From Streptomyces aureoverticillatus (GTDB lineage Bacteria; Actinomycetota; Actinomycetes; Streptomycetales; Streptomycetaceae), in assembly GCF_014649395.1 (NCBI RefSeq), contig NZ_BMSY01000005.1, positions 682,001 through 746,000 on the forward strand: a stretch of 64,000 nucleotides of DNA. Reading direction: 5' to 3'. Positions 16,950-25,230 of this stretch are shown in pieces. The position numbers were made by a program, and so were the translations under genes. The notes beneath the pieces are model-generated. The model had not been told where the DNA came from and did not search any database. It saw only the letters and a list, made by a program, of their open reading frames with translations. Within the stretch, counting starts at the first letter, position 1; every line of letters begins with the position of its first letter.

Positions 16950-17870
16950 TCACCAGCCCTCCTCCCCTCGCAGCACCGCGTCCGCTCCCCCGTCGACGAA
17001 CACCACCTGCCCCGTCACGTGGGTGTTCTCCGGCGACGTGAGGTGGTCGATCAGCGGGGCGATCTGTTCCGGGTCCGCGTAGCCGTGCAGCGGCATCGGG
17101 ACGGATGCGTCGGTGAGCGCGTGCAGTTCCGGGTCGTCCAGGAGGGGGCGGCTGAGCGGGGTGCGGACGATGCCGGGCGCGACGGCGTTGAGCGGGATCC
17201 CCGCGCCCGCCCACGCGTCGGTGACCGCGGCCCGCCGCACCCACCGGACCAGCGCCCGCTTCGCGGAGGCGTACACGAGCCGCGCCTCGCCGCGGTCGAC
17301 GGCGGCCTGTGAGGCGGCCACCGCCGCCTCCTCGTCGTCCGCGAGCACCGCGGCGACGATCGCGGGATCGGTCTCGTGCACGGCGGCCAGCGACGCGACG
17401 GCCAGCGCGCGCGGATCGCGGCCCGCGGCCAGCAGCGGCCGGAGCCCCGCCAGCGTGGCGATCGCGCCGAAGCCGTTCACACGCACGGCGTCCGCGTCGA
17501 ACACGCCGACCCCGGCGCAGGCCACCACCGCGTCCAGCCGCCCGCCGCCCAGCTCGGCGGCCGCCTCCACGAGCAGGGCCCGCCCCTCGACGGTGGCCAG
17601 GTCGGCCCGGATCGCGGCGCCCCCGCAGTCCTTGATGTCGGCGATGTCGGCGCCGATGACGCGGTGGCCCCGGGCGGCGAGGCGGCGCGCCACGGCCCGG
17701 CCGATGCCGGACGCGGCGCCGGTGACGAGACACGTGCGGGCGCCGTCCCGCCCGCCCGGGCCGACGGAACGCCCGCCCGGACCGACGGAGCCTTCCGCTT
17801 CAGGGGCTCCCGGCTCGCGGGCTCCCCACTCCCCCGGCCCCTCGGTACGTTCCGTCTCCGCGCCCGCCAT
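16950..17870 (-). CDS. Short-chain dehydrogenase of the 3-alpha-hydroxysteroid dehydrogenase/carbonyl reductase type
   Basis: A 306-residue protein from ATG 17868-17870; the first 45 residues are a low-complexity Gly/Pro/Glu lead that may be dispensable. The NAD(P) site is TCLVTGAASGIGRAVA, then IGADIADIKDCG, with DAVVACAGVG for the NNAG region. The catalytic Ser lies in AVASLAAVHETD and the Tyr and Lys in YASAKRAL, with the long insertion between them typical of Comamonas HsdA-like enzymes. GIVRTPLSRP and VFVDGGADAV also fit that family. It may act on a hydroxysteroid, in line with the neighbouring KstR set, but no KstR box precedes it. Confidence 0.8.
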   Translation of the reverse strand: MAGAETERTEGPGEWGAREPGAPEAEGSVGPGGRSVGPGGRDGARTCLVTGAASGIGRAVARRLAARGHRVIGADIADIKDCGGAAIRADLATVEGRALLVEAAAELGGGRLDAVVACAGVGVFDADAVRVNGFGAIATLAGLRPLLAAGRDPRALAVASLAAVHETDPAIVAAVLADDEEAAVAASQAAVDRGEARLVYASAKRALVRWVRRAAVTDAWAGAGIPLNAVAPGIVRTPLSRPLLDDPELHALTDASVPMPLHGYADPEQIAPLIDHLTSPENTHVTGQVVFVDGGADAVLRGEEGW

Positions 17871-18035
17871 GCGTGCTCCCCTCGACCCACGTACCCCGAG
17901 CCGATTCCCGTGCCCGGAGGCCGAGGCCAACGTACGCCCGCCCGGCCGCGGCCTGCCAGAGCGCACCGGGGCGGCGAGCGCAGCGTCCCGGGCCCGAGGG
18001 GGCGGCGTACGGGCCGGTAGAGTGGGCGCGTCGTC

Positions 18036-18210
18036 ATCATGCGCGTACGAGGGGAAGCCGGTGCGAATCCGGCGCTGACCCGCAGCCGTGAAACCGCACG
18101 TGGGTGCGGCAAGCCGGAATGCCTCGGGCGCCGCATGACCGGCTCGCGTCATCGGAACGTGCCGATGGCCGGCACCGTCGAGGTATACGGAGCCCGAGCC
18201 GCCCGGTGCC
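18036..18210 (+). promoter_or_regulatory. Cobalamin (adenosylcobalamin-type) riboswitch
   Basis: The leader of the B12-uptake operon contains GGGGAAGCCGGTGCGAATCC at 18051-18070, then GGCGCTGACCCGCAGCCGTG at 18071-18090. These are the P3-P6 core of the cobalamin aptamer, with CCGGTG...CCGGCGC pairing. Further arms, GCCGGAATGCC and the closing region around 18160-18205, complete it. The expression platform probably lies between about 18205 and the ATG at 18262, where a GC-rich hairpin can mask GGGAGAGG. By family knowledge, bound cobalamin would lower expression. Confidence 0.9.
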
Positions 18211-18261
18211 CATCCGTGCCGTGCTGCCCGGCTCCCCGCAGGGAGAGGCACCCGCCGCATC

Positions 18262-19497
18262 ATGAACGTTCGCCGCAGCGCAGCTGCCCTGGCCGTGGCC
18301 GTCGCCGCCCTCGGCACCGCCACCGCCCCGGCCGCACTCGCCGACGACGCCTCGCCGTCGCCCTCGGCGCCGCTGCCGTCCGGTCTGTACGGCAAGAAGG
18401 ACCCGCAGTTCGACGGCGTGTTCCGGCAGTCGTACGCACTGCTCGCGCAGAAGACCGTGGGCGTCACCCCGGCCGCGAAGGCCGTCGACTGGCTCACCGG
18501 CCAGCAGTGCGCGAGCGGCGGCTTCGCGGCGTACCGCGCCGACGCGACCGAGCCCTGCGGGTCCAAGACGCAGGTCGACTCGAACTCCACCGCCGCCGCC
18601 ATCCAGGCGCTGCACGCCGTCGGCAACGAGTCGAACGCGGTGAAGAAGAGCCTCGACTGGCTGAAGTCCGTCCAGAACCAGGACGGCGGCTGGGGCTACA
18701 ACCCGGGCCTGCCCAGCGACGCCAACTCCACCGGCATCGTGGTCGGCGCGCTCGCCGCGGTCGGCGAGAAGCCGGCGTCCGTGAAGTCCCAGAAGGGCAA
18801 GTCGCCGCTGGACGCGCTGACGAAGCTCGCCATGGACTGCGGCAAGGACGGCGGCGCGTTCGGCCTCGCCGACGCCAAGTCCGGCAAGCTCTCGCCGAAC
18901 GCCGACGCCACCGCCGCCGGCGTGCTCGGCGGCCTCGGCCAGGGCCTCGTCCCGGCCAAGGGGAAGGAGGCCGGTTCCGCGCCGAAGTGCGCGAAGCCGG
19001 ACACCGCCGAGCAGGCCGCCCGGAACGGCACCGGCTACCTGCTGAAGTCCCTCGCCAAGACGGGCCACCTCACCTCCTCCATGCCCGGCGCCAAGGACCA
19101 GCCGGACGTCGGCAACACCGCCGACGCCGTGGTCGCGCTGGCCGCCGCGGGCCAGCAGGAGCAGGCGAAGAAGTCGGCCGAGTGGCTGTCGAAGAACTCC
19201 GCCGCCTGGGCCAAGGACAGCGGCCCCGCCGCCTACTCCCAGCTCGTCTTCGCGGCCCTCGCCGCGGACATGGACGTACGCGACTTCGGCGGCGCCGACC
19301 TCGTCAAGCAGCTCAACGCGCAGGGCCCGACGCCCAAGGCGTCCGCGGAGGTCTCCACGGAGGCCAAGGAGAAGGCCGACGAGGACAGCGACGACGGTTC
19401 CGGCGTCAGCGTCTGGTGGATCGTCGGCGTCGGCCTGGTCGCCGGCGCGGGCATCGGCTTCCTGCTCAGCGGCCGCAAGAAGAAGAACCAGCTGTGA
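18262..19497 (+). CDS. Cell-surface transcobalamin-like alpha/alpha-toroid protein (probable B12-binding)
   Basis: A 411-residue protein from ATG 18262 behind a GGGAGAGG site. The signal peptide ends near ALADDA. Residues about 35-345 contain prenyltransferase-like helix-pair repeats (GGFAAYRADATEPCG, NQDGGWGYNPG, NTADAVVALAAAGQQ) as in intrinsic factor and transcobalamin. The C-terminus has a Lys/Asp/Glu-rich spacer, one helix (VWWIVGVGLVAGAGIGFLLSG) and a KKKNQL tail, so it is held in the membrane facing outward. Control by a cobalamin riboswitch and position ahead of an ECF transporter make B12 capture the best reading. Direct binding residues cannot be assigned. Confidence 0.8.
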   Translation: MNVRRSAAALAVAVAALGTATAPAALADDASPSPSAPLPSGLYGKKDPQFDGVFRQSYALLAQKTVGVTPAAKAVDWLTGQQCASGGFAAYRADATEPCGSKTQVDSNSTAAAIQALHAVGNESNAVKKSLDWLKSVQNQDGGWGYNPGLPSDANSTGIVVGALAAVGEKPASVKSQKGKSPLDALTKLAMDCGKDGGAFGLADAKSGKLSPNADATAAGVLGGLGQGLVPAKGKEAGSAPKCAKPDTAEQAARNGTGYLLKSLAKTGHLTSSMPGAKDQPDVGNTADAVVALAAAGQQEQAKKSAEWLSKNSAAWAKDSGPAAYSQLVFAALAADMDVRDFGGADLVKQLNAQGPTPKASAEVSTEAKEKADEDSDDGSGVSVWWIVGVGLVAGAGIGFLLSGRKKKNQL

Positions 19498-20216
19498 GCG
19501 GGCGCCACCCGGGGCGCGGCCGCCTCACGGTGGCCGCCCCGCACCCCGCGCGCCCGGCACGGCGCGGCGCGCTCGCGACGTCGCTCGTCGCGCTCCTGAC
19601 GCTGCTCGCCGGCACCCTCCTCACCGCGGGCCCCGCCCACGCCGCCGACTACCGCTACTGGTCGTTCTGGCAGCAGGGCAAGGACGGCGCGTGGGTGTAC
19701 GCGACGCAGGGGCCCTCCGTCGCCCGGCCCGACGACGGCGACGTGGAGGGCTTCCGGTTCGCCGTGTCCGCCAACTCCGGCAGCGCCGAGAAGCCGCGCG
19801 GCGCCGCCGACTTCGACGCGATCTGCGCGGACACGCCCGCCCGGGACGGCCGCAAGCGGATCGCCCTCGTCCTCGACTTCGGCACGCCCGGTGACGCCCC
19901 CGGCGGCGAGACGCCCCCGAAGGCGCGCACCGCGTGCGCGCGCGTCGACTCCGGCGCCACCACCGCCGACGCGCTCGCCTCCGTCGCCAAGCCGCTGCGC
20001 TACAACAGCGACGCCCTGCTGTGCGCCATCTCCGGCTACCCGAAGAGCGGCTGCGGCGAGCAGGTCTCCGGGAAGTCGGACACCGGCACGAAGCGGGACG
20101 CCGCCGACGGAGGGGACGACGACGGCGGTCCCTCCGTCGGGCTGCTCGCCGGGCTCGCGGCGATCGTCGTGCTCGGCGCCGCCGCCGTCTGGCAGGCCCG
20201 CCGCCGCCGTGGCTGA
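19494..20216 (+). CDS. Second surface-anchored protein of the B12 operon (SCO2324-like family, function unknown)
   Basis: A 240-residue protein from GTG 19494, overlapping the previous stop as GTGA. The signal peptide ends AHA-ADYRYWSFW. The domain carries YWSFWQQGKDGAWVYATQGP, FRFAVSANSGSAEKPRG and four Cys (ICAD, ARTACARV, LLCAISGYPKSGCG) that could make two disulfides. The C-terminus has one helix followed by RRRR, as in the preceding protein. No enzymatic motif is visible. Tight coupling suggests it assists cobalamin capture or hand-over to the transporter. Confidence 0.75.
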   Translation: MSGRHPGRGRLTVAAPHPARPARRGALATSLVALLTLLAGTLLTAGPAHAADYRYWSFWQQGKDGAWVYATQGPSVARPDDGDVEGFRFAVSANSGSAEKPRGAADFDAICADTPARDGRKRIALVLDFGTPGDAPGGETPPKARTACARVDSGATTADALASVAKPLRYNSDALLCAISGYPKSGCGEQVSGKSDTGTKRDAADGGDDDGGPSVGLLAGLAAIVVLGAAAVWQARRRRG

Positions 20217-21396
20217 ACCCGCCCCGGACCGGCACGGCCCGCGGCGGCGCCTCGCGCCGCGGGCGCACCGCTCCAACGCCCTGCACCCGGGCGCCTGGTG
20301 GCTGTGGGCACTCGGCCTCGCCACGGCCGCGTCCCGCACCACCAACCCGCTGCTCATCGGGCTGCTCATCGGCGTCGCCGGATACGTCGTCGCGGCCCGC
20401 CGCACGTCCGCGCCCTGGGCCCGGTCCTACGGCGCGTTCGTGAAGCTCGCCCTTGTCGTCATCGGCATCCGCCTCGTCTTCGCGACCGTGCTCGGCTCGC
20501 CGATCCCCGGCACCCACCTCATCGTGACGCTGCCCGAAGTGCCGCTGCCCGACTGGGCGCAGGGCGTGCGCATCGGCGGCCGGGTCACCGCGGAGGGCGT
20601 GGTGTTCGCGCTGTACGACGGGGTGCGCCTGGCCGGGCTGCTGATCTGCGTCGGCGCCGCCAACGCGCTCGCCAGTCCCGCGCGGCTGCTGAAGTCCCTG
20701 CCGGGCGCGCTGTACGAGGTGGGGGTCGCCGTCGTCGTGGCGATGACGTTCGCGCCGAACCTGATCGCCGACGTCCAGCGGCTGCGGGCCGCCCGGCGGC
20801 TGCGCGGGCGGCCGGACAGCGGGGTGCGCGGGCTGCTCCAGGTCGGCATGCCGGTCCTGGAGGGGGCCCTGGAGCGGTCCGTCGCGCTGGCCGCCGCGAT
20901 GGACGCGCGCGGCTTCGGCCGCACCGCCGCCGTGCCCGCGCGGGTGCGCAGGACGACGGCGGTCCTGACGCTCGGCGGGCTCATGGGGGTGTGCGCGGGT
21001 ACGTACGGACTGCTCACCGCGGAGGGCACGACGTACGGCCTGCCCGTGCTCGGTGCCGGGCTCGGCGCCGCGCTCGGCGGCCTGTGGCTCGGCGGGCGGC
21101 GCTCGGTGCGCACCCGCTACCGGCCGGACCGGTGGGGCGCCCGCGCCTGGCTGGTGGCCGGGTCCGGGGCGGCGGTCGCCGGCCTGATGATCGCCGCGAG
21201 CTCGTCCGCCCCGGAGGCCCTGCACCCCGGCGTCGTCCCGCTGATCGCGCCCGCGCTGCCGCTGCTGCCCGCGGCGGCCGTCCTGATCGGGCTGCTCCCG
21301 GCGTTCGTGGCGCCGGTGCCGCCGCCCGCCGAGGCACCGGTGCCCGCACGCCCCGCCAAGCCGCTCCGCCTGAACGCCAAGGAGAAGACCTCATGA
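20209..21396 (+). CDS. ECF transporter transmembrane component (EcfT)
   Basis: A 395-residue protein from GTG 20209, overlapping the previous stop by 8 bases. Several hydrophobic helices occur in both halves. The coupling-helix signature of T components is visible as ERSVALAAAMDARGFGR, whose Ala-Arg-Gly motif contacts the ATPases, plus a preceding LRAARRLRGR helix. The C-terminal half has extra helices beyond the usual T-component length (about 250 residues). It joins the S component to the ATPase pair. The next gene begins at the overlapping ATGA. Confidence 0.88.
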   Translation: MAEPAPDRHGPRRRLAPRAHRSNALHPGAWWLWALGLATAASRTTNPLLIGLLIGVAGYVVAARRTSAPWARSYGAFVKLALVVIGIRLVFATVLGSPIPGTHLIVTLPEVPLPDWAQGVRIGGRVTAEGVVFALYDGVRLAGLLICVGAANALASPARLLKSLPGALYEVGVAVVVAMTFAPNLIADVQRLRAARRLRGRPDSGVRGLLQVGMPVLEGALERSVALAAAMDARGFGRTAAVPARVRRTTAVLTLGGLMGVCAGTYGLLTAEGTTYGLPVLGAGLGAALGGLWLGGRRSVRTRYRPDRWGARAWLVAGSGAAVAGLMIAASSSAPEALHPGVVPLIAPALPLLPAAAVLIGLLPAFVAPVPPPAEAPVPARPAKPLRLNAKEKTS

Positions 21397-23210
21397 CCAT
21401 GATCCGGTTCGAGGACGTCTCCGTACGGTACGAGGGGGCCGCCGGGCCCACGATCCGGGGCGTCGACCTGGCCGTCCCCGAGGGCGAACTGGTGCTGCTC
21501 GTCGGCCCTTCCGGTGTCGGCAAGTCGACGCTGCTCGGTACGGTCAGCGGGCTCGTGCCGCACTTCACGGGCGGCACGCTGCGCGGCCGGGTGACCGTCG
21601 CGGGCCGGGACACCCGTACGCACAAGCCGCGCGAGCTGGCCGACGTCGTCGGCACCGTGGGCCAGGACCCGCTGGCCCACTTCGTCACGGACACCGTCGA
21701 GGACGAGCTGGCGTACGGCATGGAGTCGCTCGGCCTCGCGCCGGACGTGATGCGCCGCCGTGTCGAGGAGACCCTGGACCTGCTCGGCCTCGCGGACCTC
21801 CGCGACCGCCCCATCACCACCCTCTCCGGCGGCCAGCAGCAGCGCGTGGCCATCGGCTCCGTCCTCACCCCGCACCCGCGCGTCCTCGTCCTGGACGAGC
21901 CGACGTCCGCCCTGGACCCGGCCGCCGCGGAAGAGGTCCTGGCCGTCCTGCAACGCCTGGTCCACGACCTCGGCACGACCGTCCTCATGGCCGAGCACCG
22001 CCTGGAGCGCGTCGTGCAGTACGCCGACCAGGTCCTCCTCCTCGCCGCCCCGGGCGAGCCGCCCCTCCTCGGCGACCCGGCCGAGGTGATGGCCGTCTCC
22101 CCGGTCTACCCGCCGGTCGTCGACCTGGGCCGCCTCGCGGGCGTGACGCCACTGCCACTGACGGTGCGGGACGCGCGGCGGCGGACCGGGGGGTTGCGGG
22201 AGCGGTTGGCGGGGGTGGTGCCTGGTGAGGCGGCACCTGAGGGCGGGCGGTCCCCAGAGGCCCCCGGGGGCGGGCGTCCTGGCGCTCCGAAGCCTCCTCC
22301 GGCCGAAGCTGTCGCGGCCGCGACCGGGCACGCCTCCCGTTGGCGACGCATCGGCAGAAAGGGCCGGGGCGGTGGCGCGGAGGTCGCGGCGTCGAATGCC
22401 GTGAAGCCGACGGGAGCCGCACCGGTCGGAGCCCCCGCCGCGCGGGTCGGCGGGCTCGCCGTGCTGCGGGGCCGGGTCGAGGCGCTGCGGCGGGTCGACT
22501 TCGACGTGTCCGCCGGTGAGACCGTCGCGCTGATGGGGCGCAACGGCGCGGGCAAGTCGACGCTGCTGTCCACGCTGGTCGGGCTGCTCGCGCCGGCCTC
22601 GGGGACGGTGCGGGTCGGCGGTGCGGTGCCGCACCGGACGGCGCCGCGCGAACTGATCCGGCACGTCGGCCTCGTACCGCAGGAGCCGCGCGATCTGCTG
22701 TACGCGGACACGGTGGCGGCGGAGTGCGCGGCCGCCGACGGTGACGCGGACGCGGCGCCGGGGACCTGCCGGGCCCTGGTCGCCGAGCTGCTGCCCGGCA
22801 TCGCGGACGACACCCACCCCCGCGACCTGTCCGAGGGCCAGCGCCTCGCCCTCGCCCTCGCGATCGTCCTGGCGGCCCGCCCGCCCCTGCTCCTGCTCGA
22901 CGAGCCCACCCGCGGCCTGGACTACGCGGCCAAGGCCCGGCTGGTCACGATCCTGCGCGGGCTCGCGGCCGAGGACCACGCGATCGTGCTGGCCACGCAC
23001 GACGTGGAACTGGCCGCGGAGCTGGCACACCGGGTGGTGATCCTCGCCGAGGGCGAGGTGGTGGCCGACGGCCCGACGGCGGACGTCGTGGTGGCGTCCC
23101 CGTCGTTCGCCCCGCAGGTCACCAAGATCCTCGCGCCGCAGCGGTGGCTGACGGTGACGCAGGTACGGCAGGCCCTGCGGGCGGCGGAAGAAGAGGGGGA
23201 GGCGCCGTGA
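21393..23210 (+). CDS. ECF transporter fused double ATPase (A1-A2)
   Basis: A 605-residue protein from ATG 21393 with two ABC domains. The first has Walker A GPSGVGKST, a Q-loop at GTVGQDPLAHFVTDTV, signature LSGGQQQRV and Walker B VLVLDEPTSALD. The second has Walker A GRNGAGKST, a weakened signature LSEGQRLAL and Walker B LLLLDEPTRGLD. A linker of about 100 residues between them is Gly/Pro/Ala rich. Fused A1A2 proteins are common for ECF systems. The Walker and H-loop residues look intact in both halves, so both sites may hydrolyse ATP. Confidence 0.9.
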   Translation: MTMIRFEDVSVRYEGAAGPTIRGVDLAVPEGELVLLVGPSGVGKSTLLGTVSGLVPHFTGGTLRGRVTVAGRDTRTHKPRELADVVGTVGQDPLAHFVTDTVEDELAYGMESLGLAPDVMRRRVEETLDLLGLADLRDRPITTLSGGQQQRVAIGSVLTPHPRVLVLDEPTSALDPAAAEEVLAVLQRLVHDLGTTVLMAEHRLERVVQYADQVLLLAAPGEPPLLGDPAEVMAVSPVYPPVVDLGRLAGVTPLPLTVRDARRRTGGLRERLAGVVPGEAAPEGGRSPEAPGGGRPGAPKPPPAEAVAAATGHASRWRRIGRKGRGGGAEVAASNAVKPTGAAPVGAPAARVGGLAVLRGRVEALRRVDFDVSAGETVALMGRNGAGKSTLLSTLVGLLAPASGTVRVGGAVPHRTAPRELIRHVGLVPQEPRDLLYADTVAAECAAADGDADAAPGTCRALVAELLPGIADDTHPRDLSEGQRLALALAIVLAARPPLLLLDEPTRGLDYAAKARLVTILRGLAAEDHAIVLATHDVELAAELAHRVVILAEGEVVADGPTADVVVASPSFAPQVTKILAPQRWLTVTQVRQALRAAEEEGEAP

Positions 23211-24031
23211 ACGACGACCGCCAGGTCCGCCCCGTCCGGCTCGGCCCCCGCTCCGTCGCCGCGCTCGGCCTGGTCACCGCGATCGGCGTCGTCGCCTTCG
23301 GGTGGCCGCTGTTCGCGGGCGGCGAGTCCAGCTTGAGCGCACATGCGAAAGACGCGCCGTGGCTGTTCGCGGCGCTGCTCCCGCTGCTGCTCGGCGTGGT
23401 CGTGGCGACGATCGCCGACGTCGGCCTGGACGCGAAGGCGATCGCGATGCTCGGCGTGCTCGCCGCGGCGGGCGCCGCGCTGCGGCCGCTGGGCGCGGGC
23501 ACGGCCGGGATCGAGCCGATGTTCTTCCTGATGGTGCTGAGCGGGCGGGTGCTCGGGCCGGGGTTCGGGTTCGTGCTCGGCTCGGTGTCGATGTTCGCGT
23601 CCGCGCTGCTCACCGGCGGGGTCGGCCCCTGGATGCCGTTCCAGATGCTGGCCATGGGGTGGGTGTGCATGGGGGCGGGCCTGCTGCCGGGCCCCGACAC
23701 CCTGCGCGGGCGGCGCGAGCTGTACGTCCTCGGGGCGTACGGAGCGGTCTCCTCCGTCCTCTACGGCACCGTGATGAACCTCCAGGGCTGGCCCTACATC
23801 GGCGGCCTCGCCACCGGTGTCTCCTTCGTCCCCGGCGACCCGGTCGGCGAGAACCTCGGCCGCTTCATCGCGTACTGCCTGGCCACCTCCCTCGGCTGGG
23901 ACCTGCCGCGGGCCGTCGTCACGGTGGCCCTCAGCCTCGCGCTCGGCCCGGCCGTCCTGAAGGCGCTGCGCCGGGCCACCCGGCGGGCCGCGTTCGAGAC
24001 GCCGGTCACATTCGAACCCCCGCTGCGGTGA
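23207..24031 (+). CDS. ECF transporter S component, probable cobalamin-specific (CbrT-like)
   Basis: A 274-residue integral membrane protein from GTG 23207, overlapping the ATPase stop as GTGA. It has about six to seven hydrophobic segments, including ALGLVTAIGVVAFGWPLF, AALLPLLLGVVVATIADVGL and GFVLGSVSMFASALLTGGVG. Family signs are the small-residue-rich helix 1 facing EcfT and the GPWMPFQMLAMGWVCMGAGLLPG segment typical of the CbrT/CblT type. Riboswitch and operon context supports cobalamin or a corrinoid precursor as substrate. By sequence alone it could carry cobinamide or dimethylbenzimidazole. Confidence 0.82.
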   Translation: MNDDRQVRPVRLGPRSVAALGLVTAIGVVAFGWPLFAGGESSLSAHAKDAPWLFAALLPLLLGVVVATIADVGLDAKAIAMLGVLAAAGAALRPLGAGTAGIEPMFFLMVLSGRVLGPGFGFVLGSVSMFASALLTGGVGPWMPFQMLAMGWVCMGAGLLPGPDTLRGRRELYVLGAYGAVSSVLYGTVMNLQGWPYIGGLATGVSFVPGDPVGENLGRFIAYCLATSLGWDLPRAVVTVALSLALGPAVLKALRRATRRAAFETPVTFEPPLR

Positions 24032-24059
24032 GCGGCCTTGCGCGTTCCGTGAGGAAACC

Positions 24060-24375
24060 GATGGGTGGCGGGTGAGGCGGCCCACAGGACTTTGGTCCTC
24101 TACTACCCGGGGCCGGAGTCACACCACTTGACGCGAACAGGCCAATCTCCGCGCTGACCTGGGGATTGAGAGCCAGGTCACAAGGGGGACCTCCGGTCCG
24201 GGTGCGAGTGCCACTAGTAAGAGGGGTCATTGCGGCGGCGTACCAGGCCTGTTTCTCTGGATGAGTCGCAAGGCGCCGACGAGCCCCCCGGGCCTCGGCG
24301 CCGAGGCATTCCCCCCACGGTCCGCGTGACCACGGCATGCCCGCGACCGCCCCGACCCCCACCGGAAGGTTCCTA
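24060..24375 (+). promoter_or_regulatory. Long structured 5' leader of the SLT gene (riboswitch-like, class unassigned)
   Basis: The 344-base gap before the SLT gene has no ORF but holds a run of stems: AGGAC-TTTG-GTCCT (24086-24099), TGACCTGG/CCAGGTCA (24155-24180), GGACC-TCC-GGTCC (24187-24199) and the perfect palindrome GCCTCGGCGCCGAGGC (24292-24307). Streptomyces muralytic genes such as rpfA are known to have long regulatory leaders (c-di-AMP ydaO type), but the ydaO core sequences are not evident here. Confidence 0.45.
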
Positions 24376-24796
24376 CGTGTCCGTCTCCATCCTCCGCCGC
24401 ATCGCTTCCCCGAAGAAGGCCCTCGCCACCGGCGCCGTCGCGGCTGCCGCCACCGGCATGGTCTTCGCTGCGGCCCCCGCCCAGGCCGCTCCGGCGGCCG
24501 CGACGTCCGACTCGGCCAAGGCCGTGGCGCAGCGGATGATCGCGGACGACGCGCAGTTCCAGTGCTTCGACCGCATCGTCTCCCACGAGAGCGGCTGGGA
24601 CGTCAACGCCAAGAACGCCTCCTCCGGCGCCTACGGCCTGGTCCAGGCCCTGCCGGGCAACAAGATGGCCTCCGCCGGCTCCGACTGGCAGACCAACCCC
24701 GAGACTCAGATCGAGTGGGGCACCAAGTACATGAAGGACCGCTACGGCAGCCCGTGCGGCGCGTGGGACCACTGGCAGGCGAACGGCTGGTACTGA
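24376..24796 (+). CDS. Secreted SLT-type lytic transglycosylase-like protein
   Basis: A 139-residue protein from GTG 24376. The signal peptide (ILRRIASPKKALATGAVAA...) ends AQA-APAA. The mature domain of about 95 residues has the lysozyme-like motif HESGWDVNAKN, where the Glu after His is the expected catalytic acid. GAYGLVQALPGNKMAS follows, then the conserved C-terminus DHWQANGWY. Cys in FQCFDR and SPCGAWD probably form a disulfide. It is the minimal form of this muralytic family and should act on peptidoglycan during growth or germination. A strong terminator follows. Confidence 0.85.
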
Positions 24797-24842
24797 GCCT
24801 GGCCCCTGGGCCTTGAGCAGTGACGCCGTGAGCAGCGACGAA

Positions 24843-24874
24843 GGGCGGCACCCCGGACGGGGTGCCGCCCTTTT
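24843..24874 (+). terminator. Strong intrinsic terminator after the SLT gene
   Basis: GGGCGGCACCCC at 24843-24854 pairs perfectly with GGGGTGCCGCCC at 24859-24870 around loop GGAC, followed by TTTT. A 12-bp stem with a T tract is textbook for this genome. An AA precedes it, so some activity on the opposite strand is possible. Confidence 0.9.
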
Positions 24875-24877
24875 CGC

Positions 24878-25228
24878 GCTGCGCGCTCGTCCTCGAACGC
24901 CGGACGGGCTTTTTCCCACCCGCCCGCCCCTTCCTGGGGCTCCGCCCCAGACCCCGCTCCTCAAACGCCGGAGGGGCTTTCTCCCACCCGCCCGCCCTTA
25001 CTACCTGCCGGAACAGTCTGCGCGCGGTGAAATTTGAGCCCGTCCAGCGCTTGAGGACGAGCCGCGAAGCGGCGATCGGCGGGGGCCGTCCCACCCGCCC
25101 GGGACCCCCACCCCTTTTAGCCCGTCCGGCGTTTGAGGACGAGGCGCGGAGCGCCGACAGCGGGGGTCCAGGGGGCGGCAGCCCCCTGGTTACGGGAAGG
25201 GGCGGGACTGGGGCGCACCCCGCGAGGG
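24878..25228. repeat. Mosaic Streptomyces intergenic repeat, locus 2 (fills the gap before the thiolase gene)
   Basis: Several copies of CTCGTCCTCGAACGCCGGAC-like and CCGTCCGGCGTTTGAGGACG-like modules alternate with CCACCCGCCCGCCC, GGGGGCGGCAGCCCC and GAAGGGGCGGGACTGGGG. Modules occur in both orientations, giving extended pairing potential. No gene is supported in this 434-base gap. Confidence 0.75.
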
Positions 25229-25230
25229 CC

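Noticed and set aside
17871..18626. Upstream extension of the SDR frame
   Set aside because: It runs antisense through the cobalamin riboswitch and toroid gene. The SDR family begins well inside the shorter frame.
24060..24375. Assignment of the SLT leader as a ydaO-yuaA (c-di-AMP) riboswitch
   Set aside because: The conserved core strings of that class are not visible to me, so it is kept as an unassigned structured leader.
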